Shown piece after piece: positions 22,178 through 33,015 of a DNA stretch of 64,000 bases. This DNA comes from Chaetoderma sp. LZ-2023a. Its lineage: Eukaryota; Mollusca; Caudofoveata; Chaetodermatida; Chaetodermatidae. Made by a program: the position numbers and the translations under genes. Location of the stretch: assembly GCA_034401795.1 (NCBI GenBank), contig CM067366.1:74318518-74382517 (forward strand), in the 5' to 3' direction. The notes beneath the pieces were generated by a model. That model had not been told where the DNA came from and made no database searches. It worked only from the letters and a program-made list of their open reading frames with translations. Every line of letters starts with the position of its first letter. Within the stretch, counting starts at the first letter, position 1.

Positions 22178-22874
22178 CTATAAAAAGCCAAACCTACAAT
22201 AAGCAAGCGGAATGAAACAGAAATGGAAGGCAGACAATTTATTTTCAAACATTTTGACCATAAATTAACTGTAAACCCTCCCGCACCCCACCCCGCAATG
22301 TTACAGCAAAGATCGCATTGATTATGACGACAAGAATGAAGCGGGCAATAATACACCCATACACTGATCCTCAAGGATGTATAACGGAACCAGGAATCAT
22401 ATCGCATAGCATTCGGGGTATATTTACTAATAAATATAAATTATACTCCTAATGAAGACCAAAACGATGTGAAGAAACAACAAAATGTAAACAAACTGCT
22501 GTAGCACACGGTAAAACCGCAGACCACACATCTTAATCAAGAATTTGAAAACCACCGATCATTGCAAACAGATCGTGATAACACGCAAAACTTGAAAATA
22601 CCAAAGTTTTTCTGGTACCAATTAAAGTACGCAGCACCTAGAATCAGATGCGCAAATTAATGAAACATTTTCTTCACATAAACATCCTAGTAACATGGAA
22701 ATATACAACCTGGTTATCATCGGTAGCATCCATGGTAATCCAATATATCCTTAGAGAGTGCACAAAGCTATCACAATTACACAAAAAAAAGACAATATAA
22801 ACTCAAGACTTCCAACTGCAAAAAAGCATGTGTCTCTTGTTGCTATGCAAACAAGAATGAGCTTCATGGCAAAT
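22178..22874 (-). other. Copy B 5' leader
   Basis: Non-coding, homologous to the leaders of C (33016-33900) and D (47386-48300). It contains no recognised gene. A presumed upstream exon and promoter for gag should lie here or in the ITR. Confidence 0.5.
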
Positions 22875-23012
22875 GGGTACTCGGCAGTTGGGAGCCGAGT
22901 ACCCGGTTCCAGGAGTCGGTAAAGCTTACTAAGTCTATTGTCCTAGGGCCCAGCTATCAGGGCTAGCTGTATCAGAAGTAATAGAATGGTGAGTATTGAT
23001 CGAAGGAGAATG
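22875..23012 (-). repeat. Copy B sense-5' ITR and terminus
   Basis: Contains the strong hairpin GGGTACTCGGC...GCCGAGTACCC (22875-22904) and ends GATCGAAGGAGAATG. Inverted relative to 16301-16470. Confidence 0.88.
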
Positions 23013-23657
23013 AACTTACTGCTTCCAAAGGGACATTTGGAAGGGTCTTCTCATCAGCGCCGCCCATGGAATAACATTCTCTACGCTGACCATCAAACCT
23101 ATCACTCTTAGCAGAACTCTTGCTCAGACCATGGAAGAAGACAGGATTCCCATTGCCACTGATAAAGCCTATATTCTTGGATCTGAGGGGAAGACCCTGG
23201 GCCAGATTGAAAGAAACGCCTAGATGTGTGAAGATTTGAGAGGGACCTAGGCTTGATTTCTTTAGATTTAAAATCAACCCTAGGTTGCATGCCAGACTGC
23301 TAACCTCTGGAAGAATTCCTGAGAGAATTGAGGAAGACTTAGCTTTACATGTACTAACCAATCGTCGATATAAACGTGTAGATGGATAGAACGACGGTGT
23401 AAAATTCCTGCCACGGCTGAGACTAGGCGAGTAAAAAGAAAAGGAGCCGTGGTCAGGCCAAAAGGCATGGAGCAAAACTGCCAAACTCGATCTTTGTAAG
23501 CAAATCTCAGGAATTTTCTGAAGGAAGGGTGAATGAGAACATGAAAGGCGTCATTTTGGTCGATGGAAAATGACCACATACCCTGATCTAGACTGGAAAT
23601 GATCTGGGAGATGGTCTCCTTCTTGACTTGGGAGTAAGAATCATGAGATTTAATCAT
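23013..23657 (-). pseudogene. Family A RT fragment (A2)
   Basis: Reads ISQIISSLDQGMWSFSIDQN, FRKFLRFAYKDRVWQF, SMPFGLTTAPFLFTRLVSAV and LHVYIDDWLV, close to A1 residues 170-290. A frameshift separates 23280-23657 from 22972-23484, and later frames match the RNase H connection (VSFNLAQGLPLRS). The YIDD box is intact but the gene is a fragment. Confidence 0.85.
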
Positions 23658-24039
23658 GTCATACCCCCTTGTTAAGTTAAAATTAATGCAGATTTGAATG
23701 TTTCAGAGTGAATAGAGATCATTTCATTTTACTAAGATTTAATGACAGGGTAGGAATTCCTACCCTAGGCTGAACATTCCCATGTATGTATAAGGCACTG
23801 GACCGATGGATCCAAAGACCCAAGAAGAGGAAGAGAAGAGATAAAATAGAAGGGTTGGACCAACCGGGCGGAGGCTAGAGCTGGCCGGTATTGACATTTA
23901 CATGATGGTATCGGTACCATGAAAAAATACTGCGGTACCACGGTATACCGTCATCTGAGTTTGAGGCATGCCACGAAATTAGAACAAATTTTTTTCATTT
24001 TCATTTCATTTCCATCTCCAATCAACAGTAAATATAGGT

Positions 24040-24635
24040 AAAATAAATAAATCGGCTTTCTTCTTCTTCTTTTCGATCGCTGGTATCACACTTGGAGAGC
24101 CGTTCTCAAGATGAAATCTGTGGTTTTCTGCAGTTCTTTCACAGGCCCATACAGCTTTTCAAGAAAACAGGTTGACAAAGGCCAGATCTCTTCTCTCAGC
24201 AGCTTATACGTACTGCAACATTGAAGTATGTGCTCTGTGGTCTGTTCTGCTTCTTCACAAGGACAAGCGGGTGATGTCGTAAGGTGGAACCGCCTGTACA
24301 TGTGTTGGTTTAGTCTGTTGTGTGCAGTTCTGAGACGAAAAATGGTCACTTGCTCTGGCCTCGAGAGATGATGGTAGGCATCTTCTGATTGAGGTGTTCT
24401 ATAGAGTGACCTGATGATAGTCTTCATCTCTGTATGGGTAACCATGTTTTCTGTCCGATTCTCTTCTGCACCCACCTTTGCCATCTTGTCTGCTTCCTCA
24501 TTTCCTTGGACTCCACAGTGTGAGGGGATCCACTGCAATGCAATCCGAAAGCATTTGATGGTTTGTAGTGCTTCTTCAAGTTGTGGGAGCTTACCTTTGG
24601 TGATAGCCTCAATCGGCTTTCTGATTTAGAAAAGA
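24040..24635 (-). pseudogene. LINE 3' fragment with RNase H and CCHC-like tail
   Basis: The 150-codon frame begins at the RNase H motif WIPSHCGVQGNEEADKMAK and continues LRTAHNRLNQHMYRR, then a zinc-knuckle-like CPCEEAEQTTEHILQC. Upstream RNase H sequence (SRKPIEAITKGK..) lies in a shifted frame to ~24635, where it ends abruptly. This layout is that of the C-terminus of RNase H-bearing non-LTR elements such as the I group. It is 5'-truncated and inactive. Confidence 0.8.
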
Positions 24636-24639
24636 AAAA

Positions 24640-25760
24640 CATTATGGCTATTGCGACTGTTTAGTTTCATGACTTTATTAGGTCACTATTTTTATTGACA
24701 TAATATCATTCACGGGAATATCGGTCAAAGTGTGTGGTCGACTCGCTGACTATAACCCGCTGTTTGAGACATTGGTGCACGGTATTTTCAATCTGGATTG
24801 TTCTTGCTATTAATGCAAACCAGCAAACGGTAAATTTTATTTTGGCAGTCGAGCGTGTTGATAAACAGAGTCCAAACAAAATCCGCGAGTATTTAAACGA
24901 GGCCAGTGTTGTACTCTTTTATTTCTGTTGGAGTCGTATATTTGGTTACTCGCGAAAACAGGCCTATACACATGCATATAACATGATATTGAATATAGCC
25001 GATTCCAAAGCTTCTGATAATTACAGAGTACCCGATGTGCAGACTCGTTACTCGCCATGCTTCACGTGAACAATGCGTGTAAATATCTATTTCCGCGAAC
25101 TTCCGACATGTAGCCTGTTGAAAAACGAATTACAAATACTAAACCACTATAATTTTTAGGTGTCGTTACTTAAACTGGATTTAATCCTTAAAGAAATTTC
25201 TTAAAACAAGCCGGAAAAATAAAAGAATAACGACTTCAAAGCTGCTCACTGTTAATAATTAGCACGTGATCAAAATGGCACGAACAAATACTACGTTTTA
25301 GTAAATTTTCATTGATAAATTCAGCAATGTATTTTCCCATGGTCTAGTTCATAAACAACCAATCAGACACGTCTTTGCGAGATTGCTGTTGCATTTGAAT
25401 AGCACACAGTGTGTATGTTATTTTGTTATTCTAGCATGTTTGTTCGGAGACAAAATGCTTGGAGTAATAAATTACAAACAATAGAAACGGGAATAGGGAA
25501 TATATTATAGTGTAATTACTACTGGCGGACGGCCAGAGAATGAGTTTAGATGTTTTAAATAAAGCAATTTTACCGTGAGACTTTCAAGACGTACGTTTGC
25601 CATACAATTCTGCAGTCATTGTTTTGTAATTGACGTCTTGATGTTTGTTTTTACAACGACCCTTTCACCTCGACTCGGCTAATAGTTATGGATGCCTGTA
25701 TTTTTGGCACTATTAGCACCTATTTACCCTTGGTAAAGTCAGATTCTATGGATCTATTTC
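24640..25760. other. hAT interior, no gene recognised
   Basis: AT-rich DNA between the LINE fragment and the right subterminus. The 111-codon frame 24734-25069 lacks any recognisable motif. Confidence 0.35.
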
Positions 25761-25888
25761 TCAAATATTGCTCAAACATTATGGATGGTATTCACAGTAT
25801 TTGGAAATGTCAACGGTCACGGTATCGGTTCATGGTATACCGTGGTCCTCACGGTACTACCGTCAGACCGCCCAGCTCTAGCGAAGGC

Positions 25889-26960
25889 CACACCTTCACT
25901 CTTAGCTTGAAAAAGCTCTGTGTGAAGACCTATCACTAGACCGTGAACTAGGTCTGAAAAAATAAGCCTGGCCCCCTCGGGGTTGACTAACTGTAGAAAA
26001 ATCTTTAACATGAGAGGAAAGAACTTCCCAGGAAGATCCAGAGAGAGAGAGAGAGGTGGTGACTCGTAATTAATCATCTTTTGGGATCTGAAAAAGGAGC
26101 ATCATATTTAGAGGTAAGAGAAAATTCCTTAGATTAACATCATTCACAAAGAAAACTAACATGTTAATGACCAAATTGCCAATTGGAAGGACCTGAGGAG
26201 ACAAGAAAGAAGAATTAGAAGAAAGAGCCGACACAAAGGAAGGAAGGTCTATAGACAACTCGACCTTAAAAGGAAGAGAAAGAGTCTAAGCAATCCACCT
26301 GTGACTGGACAAAATCTCCTCAGCCCTGACCGACTTGGGAATTGAAGAATTAGAAGAAGGATTAGGAGATGGAGAAGAAAATTGATGAGAAAAGTCACCA
26401 GAGGCCATATAATCAACAGTTCAAATGGAAATAGGAGAGCAAGGCCTCCTGGAAGCTTGAAGATACGAAAACTGTAAAGAATCAGAAAAGGAATAAGATT
26501 GATCAGAAGGAATGTGATCAGATACAACATCCTGACCAGAGGACATGGAAAGTGAATCAGGCCACTAGCGGAAAACCTTGAAAGTATAGAGAAAAAAGCT
26601 GACATGAAAGAACGAACAAGGGACGTATCCCTAAGCACAGAAAACAATGAGAAAACCCGACCTTAATCAACAATTTGAAACTCAAGCTCAAAAGAGAGAA
26701 CGACAGAAACAATCGGTTCAAGATGATCAAAGGAGGAAAAAGAGGAAGAAGGAGGAAGAGAGGAATTAAGAAGAATCGAAGATGAAGAGGAAAGAACAGG
26801 ACCAGAAGATCCCTGGAGAGGATTGATACAAGATGAAATACGGGGAAACCCCAGAGGATGGGAAAAGGAGGAAGACAGACAGAGAGAGAGAGAGGAAGGA
26901 GAACATGACTAGAAGAAAACTTTAGGAGAAGGGGCAGAGGATGAAGGAAGAGACCTATAC
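25889..26960 (-). pseudogene. Family A gag fragments (A2)
   Basis: Matches A1 gag in short pieces: FSVLRDTSLVRSFMSAFFSI, LSRFSASG, LRRFCPVTGG and, further on, SSWEVLSSHVKDFS (A1: PAWEVLSSQLKDVS). Many stops and frameshifts, and a GA-rich simple tract at 26875-26900. Confidence 0.75.
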
Positions 26961-27017
26961 TTATCTTTACTTATTTATATTTAAAGACTTAGAACCAATA
27001 TATTATCATCTTGAATG

Positions 27018-27375
27018 CAGGAAATGTCAATTTCCCTTTCTCCGAGATCTAACAATACTCACCATTCTGTTACTTCTGATATACAGCTGGCCCTGACAGC
27101 GGCTCTAGGATTATAGACTTAGAAAGCTTTACCGACTCCTGGGAACCGGGTACCCGGCTCCCCACTGCCGAGTACCCGTTTACCATAGAGCTCATATTGT
27201 TTGCATAGCCACCAAACAAGAGAAAACTATGGCTTGCCTCCGTGGGGCTGGGAGGCTGGGTCCGTAACAGAATGGTGAGTATTGTTAGATCTCGGAGAAA
27301 GGGAAATTGACATTTCCTGCATTCTCCTTCGATCAATACTCACCATTCTGTTACTTCTGATATACACCAGATTTG
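27018..27375 (+). repeat. Copy C terminus, ITR and ICR
   Basis: Same organisation as copy B. The junction of the two ICR halves is at 27319/27320 (...CATTTCCTG|CATTCTCCTTCG), the exact complement of right terminus plus left terminus. Confidence 0.9.
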
Positions 27376-27864
27376 ATCAGTAACCTGGTGGGAAGGGGCA
27401 AGCCATACATGCTAATTTTGCCCCTTGGAGAAAGATTTTAGACTTCAAACTTGACTAACGGAGACCTAAAAGGACCGTCAAGTTCACGGAACCGAATCAC
27501 ATTCGCGTCACAGCCCCCCCCCCCTTTTTCCTCCTAAGAAAAGGGAGAGAACTAACGAACATGTATCTCGCCTGAAACACCAATATGCCAAGAGGGTTAA
27601 CTACTCCCTGCATATCGCTTGTATTAGCCTGGGAATGAGCATGAATATATAAGATGAATGAACATGATACATATACATAATACAAAAAACTCTCACTTGT
27701 TGAATTACCTTATGATAACAGGACTTCAGACGTACCGCCTACAACCATACACCGGTTCGGCCATCAGTGACACAATCTGGTTGACATCCTCTCGCTTGAC
27801 CATGCCTGCTTTAGGTTCTTTTCTTACCAAAGTGAAAAAAGGGGAAAAGCAGTGTGGTCACTAA
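27376..27864 (-). other. Copy C 3' region between YR stop and ICR
   Basis: Non-coding in sense, conserved in GF, B, D and E (CCAGGTTACTGA, C-tract at 27512-27524, GCCTGGGAATGAGC). No gene recognised. Confidence 0.5.
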
Positions 27865-30630
27865 CTATCGTTTCAAAACAGCTAAAGCGAGTGGATTGGC
27901 TGAGTCTGACACATCCCTCATATAGTAATCCGTAAATGAGGACTCACAGTGCCATTGTGCAACGGCCATGATGTCCTCTAACGGAACACCATTGTAAAGG
28001 GCGGTCGAGGCGGCTATTCCTCTAACATCGTGTGCCCTTACGCCCTGCACCTGGTGCCCAGTCGCCATCTCATGAGTAGTCTGAATGCATTCGACCACCC
28101 AACGAGAGATAGTATCCATGGATGCGGCGCCATAAGGCTTTTTATGGCAGATCCACAGATGTCTATCGTTCGACCGTAATGAGTCAGTCCGTTTCTTGTA
28201 CTTAGTCAAAGCACGGACCGGGCACCAGACACTGGCATCACGATCAAACCTGGTTAACTTCGGTATAATGATCGGTTTGCCGGGATATCTCAAAGATTGG
28301 TTCTTTGACATAAATTCTGCTCTTGGCAGAAGACGCAGACCTTCTCCAGAAACAATAAATCGGTTCCTCTCTGCCGAAAGCGCATGGATCTCACTGCGCC
28401 TTCTAGCTGAGGAAGCTGCCAATAGAAAGACCGCCTTTAGAGTCAAATGCTTTAGACTAGCCGAACGCAACGGTTCGAATGGGTGCTTGGCCAGTACATT
28501 AAGCACTAAAGATAGACTCCAGGCTGGAATGACTACCGGTTGTCTCGGGCGGAGATTGCTCATTCCCTTCAACATCACGTTTAACTGGGCCACCTCTGGA
28601 CTATCCCTGTTGGCTAGACAAGGGATAACTGATGCCAAAGCTGACTTGTATCCAGCAATTGTGACGGGAGCTAGTCCTGTAAAGAACAGCTCACAGAGAA
28701 AGTCTGCTATTTGCTGAATAGTGGATTGAAAGGTATCAATACCCTTTTCTTCACACCAGTCTGCAAATCTGTTAACCTTGTTGTTATATGACTTGAAGGT
28801 TGACCTCCTTCTCGCAGCCGCGATGAAATCAGCAGCCTGTCGAGAAAAGCCTTCCGACGTGGAACGTTGTTTGACAACATCCACGCAGTCAATTTGAACA
28901 TTTCGGGACGCTCGTGTAGGAAGCGTCCCTTGGCCTGGGAGATTATGTTCGGAATCTCGGGCAACTGCACAGGATTTTCCACCAGCAGATCTAGAAGATC
29001 CGTGAACCACGCCCTGCTCGACCAATACGGCGCTATTAGCAGGACCAGACACGGTTCCTCCCTGACCTTCACCAATACCTTCGGTAGAAGAATGGTGGGT
29101 GGATACGCGTAAGCGTGCATCCCTCTCCAGCTTATCGCCAGAGCGTCTGTATCGACGGCATTTGGATCTGGAATCGGCGAGACATATGTCATGATTTGAG
29201 CATTTTCCTTTGTGGCGAACAAGTCCACATTGGGTTTGCCCCAATGCTCGAAGATCCGTCGTAGAACTGGAGGGTTGAGGGACCATTCTGTTGGCAGGAT
29301 TCTCTGTCTGCGAGACAAAGCATCCGCCAGAATGTTCAATCGGCCAGGAATATGAGCTGCTTTCAAAACAACCGAGTAATTCCTGCACCATTGAATCAAG
29401 TGCCACACCCTGATGCACAGGGTGGGCGACCTGGTCCCTCCTTGGCGATTTATATATGATACTACTGTCGAATTGTCCGACCGTATCAATATCACCTTGC
29501 CCCTGATCATCGGAAGGAACTCTTCCAATGCCAGTTCCACTGCCATCATTTCCAACAGATTGATATGCAGCTGACTCTCCGGGAGAGTCCATGTGCCCGA
29601 GACCTGGTGTTCTCCCAGGCAGGCACCCCACCCTTCCAGCGATGCATCCGTGTAAACGGACAGCTGGGGGTGGGGTAGGTGCAGCGAAACCCCTATTAGG
29701 AGATTCTGACGCTGTTTCCACCATAGAAGATGCGATATTATCGGCTCCAAAACTGGCACCAGTTTTGACAGGGGTTCTGTTCTCTGTTTCCACAGAGACA
29801 TCAGATACAACTGGATAGGTCTTCGCATTAGAGCAGCGTACGGGATAACCTGCTCCATGGAGACCATCATGCCCAGCATCTGAAGGAACCGCCTTGCCTG
29901 AATGTGGTTTCCCACTCGAAAACTCCCGAGGATGGCTAACAGAGACACCACTCTGGGCTCTGACGGGTAAACCCTGCCCTCCTCGAGGTCGAATCGCATC
30001 CCCAAATAAACGAAATGTTGAGTGGGTGTCAACTCGGATTTCTCCTCGTTGACTATCCAGCCTAGATCTGAAAGTAACTTCAGAGTCAGAGCAGTATCCA
30101 CGTTCAACCTGGCTGCCGAGTCTGCCTTGAGCAGCCAGTCGTCTATGTAGGTGTGTAGCGCCACGTTCTCTTTTCTGAGAAACGCTGTCACCGCAAGGAC
30201 CACTCTTGTGAAAACCCTCGGAGCTGTCGACAGGCCAAACGGGAGAACTGTAAACTCCCATACTTGATTCTGAAACGCAAATCTCAGAAACATGTGCCAA
30301 CTCCGATTGATCGGAATGTGGAAATATGCATCTTTCAGATCGATCGATACACACCACATTCCTTTCCTCAATCCCGCCATTACCGACCTCGGTGTTTCCA
30401 TCTGGAACCGAGGCGTATGGATAAACCAATTTAATGGCCTGAGATTGAGTATGGGTCTCCATCCCCCTGTGCTCTTGGGGACAAGGAACATGTTTGAATA
30501 GAAGCCTGGAGTGTTCCGGTTTGCTGGTTTTATTGCTCCCTTCAGAAGCAAACCCGACACTTCCTTTTGAATGGCTTCTAACTTGTCTGGCTCCCTTGGT
30601 ACGGGTGTCCAGACTGGTGCCAGACAGATT
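27865..30630 (-). CDS. Tyrosine recombinase ORF of copy C
   Basis: The recombinase domain occupies roughly the last 340 codons. The SAM-like N-lobe has FIAAARRRSTFKSYNNKVN and LAPVTIAGYKSALASVIPCL. The catalytic lobe has ARRRSEIHAL, VRAHDVRGIAAS, AVAQWHCESS and FTDYYMRDVS, ending LALAVLKR. The R-H-R-H-Y set is complete. The same frame stays open upstream, antiphase to RT/RNase H, for ~1.9 kb (GFAAPTPPPAVRLHGC, VGNDGSGTGIGRVP). A 2-base loss near 30630 fuses it to the RT N-terminus, giving a 1050-codon frame from 31017. The natural start is unknown. Confidence 0.85.
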   Translation of the reverse strand, partial: NLSGTSLDTRTKGARQVRSHSKGSVGFASEGSNKTSKPEHSRLLFKHVPCPQEHRGMETHTQSQAIKLVYPYASVPDGNTEVGNGGIEERNVVCIDRSERCIFPHSDQSELAHVSEICVSESSMGVYSSPVWPVDSSEGFHKSGPCGDSVSQKRERGATHLHRRLAAQGRLGSQVERGYCSDSEVTFRSRLDSQRGEIRVDTHSTFRLFGDAIRPRGGQGLPVRAQSGVSVSHPREFSSGKPHSGKAVPSDAGHDGLHGAGYPVRCSNAKTYPVVSDVSVETENRTPVKTGASFGADNIASSMVETASESPNRGFAAPTPPPAVRLHGCIAGRVGCLPGRTPGLGHMDSPGESAAYQSVGNDGSGTGIGRVPSDDQGQGDIDTVGQFDSSIIYKSPRRDQVAHPVHQGVALDSMVQELLGCFESSSYSWPIEHSGGCFVSQTENPANRMVPQPSSSTTDLRALGQTQCGLVRHKGKCSNHDICLADSRSKCRRYRRSGDKLERDARLRVSTHHSSTEGIGEGQGGTVSGPANSAVLVEQGVVHGSSRSAGGKSCAVARDSEHNLPGQGTLPTRASRNVQIDCVDVVKQRSTSEGFSRQAADFIAAARRRSTFKSYNNKVNRFADWCEEKGIDTFQSTIQQIADFLCELFFTGLAPVTIAGYKSALASVIPCLANRDSPEVAQLNVMLKGMSNLRPRQPVVIPAWSLSLVLNVLAKHPFEPLRSASLKHLTLKAVFLLAASSARRRSEIHALSAERNRFIVSGEGLRLLPRAEFMSKNQSLRYPGKPIIIPKLTRFDRDASVWCPVRALTKYKKRTDSLRSNDRHLWICHKKPYGAASMDTISRWVVECIQTTHEMATGHQVQGVRAHDVRGIAASTALYNGVPLEDIMAVAQWHCESSFTDYYMRDVSDSANPLALAVLKR

Positions 30631-31017
30631 TTGTGGCGGAAAGTCCCACCACTCCGGCATGTAACCCTGGGATAACCATCCCAGGACCAGACTGTCTGAC
30701 GTCACACCTCGCCAAACCTCGACGAAACGCATGAGCCTTCCACCCACCATAGACGCCTCGACGTCTAACAGGGTTGTCCGGCTCGCAGTCCGCCCCCCCC
30801 CCCCCTTTCTTAACGAGAGAGAGTGAGAACCATTTCGTTCTAGGTACGACGGGTATAACTGGCACCGCTGTTCCTGTCGCACAGGTGCGGTCCAGGCGGA
30901 TATGAAGGGAGCTTGCGTACCCTCAGGTACGCTTCGGCCCCTTCTGTCCGCCCTTTGAGGCCTTACCCGTACCCTTCCCCTTGCCCTTACCACCTCTAGG
31001 GCGGTCAGGAGCAACAT
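28707..31017 (-). pseudogene. RT/RNase H/MT-like ORF of copy C, one frameshift
   Basis: The N-terminal part (from 31017, MLLLTALEVV..., through FVEVWRGVTSDSLVLGWLSQ) runs to ~30630, where two bases present in D are missing. The remaining 617 codons (30560-28707) carry SIDLKDAYFHIP, LPFGLSTAPRVFTRVV, the intact box LHTYIDDWLLK, RNase H (YTDASLEGWGACLG, LEMMAVELAL, RSDNSTVVSYINRQGG, LADALSRRQR) and the MT-like region (VDLFATKENAQ, IAPYWSSRAWF). The last ~200 bp overlap the YR domain proper. Active-site residues are preserved and only the frame is broken. Confidence 0.88.
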
Positions 31018-33015
31018 TGGGGAGGGTAGGCGCCTCTACAGCCTTCCTGGGTTTCTTCGCCGGCGGCGGCTCCGAGAACCCAGCCGAAACAGACGTCGCA
31101 ATAGGCCTGGCTTTCGCCTTGCCCTTATGCTTTTTCTGTTTCTTTGAAGGCTGTCCGGTTAGCGGCTTGCCCACAGCCCCTAGTGCGTGCGCTTGCCGCA
31201 CCAGCTCTAGCTGGAGATTTACCGCTAACGGATTCTGCGCAATACTGGCGGTGTCCTCTAAGATGGCCCGCGCTTGGCCACAAAAATGCTAGGCCCTGTC
31301 AGGGGCGTCCCAAGAAGACGCTCCCTGACTGCCGTAGCCGGACGCATATGGTCAATGACCATTTGCCTCCTGGACTTCGTCACACGTGCTTGCACCCTTG
31401 CCAATGCGTCCATTGACAGCACCAAGCCGTCATTAACGCACGATAGCGCCACAGGTGGCACAGGGTGGCCTGCCCCCGCTTCAGCCCACACCGACTGAAG
31501 TAGACGATAGGAGTGATTGACAGCGCTCATGGCTGCCCTCACACCCTCATCGCATAGGGCCAGGACTTCTTCCTGGTGTACCTGGGCCTTATCCACTAGT
31601 GCCGGACCGGGACCACCCGACCCGGCACTCTGGACGCCCAGTACCCATCGGTCATCCTCCGTGACCGACGGGACTACACCATACCTGTCGTATTCACCCC
31701 GCGGAATACGGCACCTTGCCCGCACCTCCCTGGAGGCCGCAGGGAGCTGACCCTTGGTCATTAGTTGTTTACTATAAATAGCATCCAACAAATCAATGAA
31801 CCGTGGATCCAGTCCCACTGACTGGATCCGGGCCGCGGGCAAAATCCCCGTCCTAATCGACGCAACCGACGGACGGGGCGCATCTTCATCGGCCGTGGCC
31901 GAAACCACAGACGGGTCAACTCTGGCTAGCCACGCCAGAGCATCAGACCAATCTAACTCCGAAGAAGATACCCCCGCAAACACGTCACCCGTTGACATGC
32001 TTACGGGTCTGCCAGCCATGGCCTCCCGGCCAGGAGCCACGGCTGACACGCCAGGCACACCGCTACCACATGGTTCCGCCGCCACCCCATGAAACACTCC
32101 GGTCCATGGGGTAGGTCCGCACGGAAAACCGTACGGACCCGTAACCGTCGCGGAACCATAGCCGGCCACGGGTGCCAACGGCACCCCATGTCCGGCTGCC
32201 GGACCAGACGAGATAGGTGAGTACCACGCCTGGCCCGGCACACCGGTTCCCCTGACGGCTGGTGACAAACCAAGCCGCGCGGAACCGGTGCACGGTAACG
32301 GATTGGCCTCAGCCGCAGGCGGAGCCGCTGACCTGGCTTGCGCCAAACCAGACAAATGGAGGCCGGTTCCGTCCAGGACGGAATCAACCTCCATATTCTC
32401 CACCTGCGGCTTCACGGGCCGCAGCAACCTCTCCTCCTCGGCCTCATCGTCTTCAGACTCCGAAGAGCCGTCACTAGACGAATAAACTGTGGAGCCGTCC
32501 TGGCGGACGGCTCCCACACCTGACGGACCGGCCACCGCTACTGGACCACCCGGAGGTGGCCGCAGAGAGACAGAACTGAGACGGCCACCCCGGTAACCAG
32601 TCCAGAATCCTGTCCGAAGACAGGATCCGTACCAGGCATGGGGAGAAACTGCCCCCCAACCTTTGGTAGCAGGGACGACACCAGTGTGGGCAGAACGCTA
32701 TGCAGAAAACCCTGCATAGCCGGACCAAACCACGCCGGCGGTGCCATCTCCGCCACCTCCAGCTGGGGACGTGGAGCACCCCCACTGGCCGAACCGGGCG
32801 CTCCACAATTTCCTCTCGGACCGCCTGACCCCGCGTCAGACCCAGCCAAGTCCTTCTGGGCAAGGAACTTAACCATCGTTTCGACGGACCACACTGCACA
32901 AACATTACACCTATGATCTATATTACACAGGGCACACCTAAAACAGACATGGTCCTTGAACATTACACGGACAAACTTATGGCAGTCGTCACATGATGGC
33001 GGGGCTGGCTTGGCA
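30923..33015 (-). pseudogene. Gag-like ORF of copy C, frameshifted
   Basis: Exon start homologous to D at 33015. The N-terminal cluster reads CDDCHKFV...HVCFRCALCNIDHRCNVC. It continues MAPPAWFGPAMQGFLHSVLP, then shifts near 32540 to the 425-codon frame (31258-32535; acidic SSESEDDEAEEERLL, CRIPRGEYDRYGVVPSVTED), then shifts near 31285 to 30923-31201 with a basic tail (KKQKKHKGKAKAR, GGKGKGKGTGKASKGGQKG). The acceptor AG kept in B and D is changed to AT here, which opens the frame upstream to 33077. Confidence 0.82.

Larger units (their letters stand above)
16301..23012 (-). mobile_element. DIRS family B copy B
   Basis: Left terminus CAGGAAATGTC at 16301, ICR at 16566-16637, YR, RT, gag, and right terminus GATCGAAGGAGAATG at 23012. 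The left flank is the YR of GF (TCGGAGATTG). The right flank is a family A RT fragment. The flanks therefore do not belong to one interrupted target, so a deletion, an ectopic exchange or a misassembly must lie between the two halves. Length 6.7 kb. Gag and YR are broken and the RT box is mutated. Confidence 0.88.
23868..25888. mobile_element. hAT-like element with 8-bp TSDs inside A2
   Basis: Termini TAGAGCTGGCCGGTA (23876) and ...CCGCCCAGCTCTA (25880) are inverted. The flanks are GCGGAGGC (23868-23875) and GCGAAGGC (25881-25888), an 8-bp duplication with one mismatch. Both subtermini are rich in GGTACCACGGTATACCGT-type palindromes. There is no hAT transposase. The interior contains a LINE RNase H fragment and non-coding AT-rich DNA. 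Confidence 0.8.
23013..27017 (-). mobile_element. DIRS family A remnant A2, split by a hAT element
   Basis: RT fragment at 23013-23657 and gag fragments at 25889-26960, both matching A1, separated by the hAT insertion 23876-25880 and a large internal deletion. No ITR survives. It is bounded by copy B on the left and copy C on the right. Confidence 0.8.

Noticed and set aside
27018-27319. Separate 300-bp MITE beside each DIRS copy
   Set aside because: It looks like a foldback unit, but D's clean insertion in E shows it is the element's own terminus, ITR and half of its ICR.
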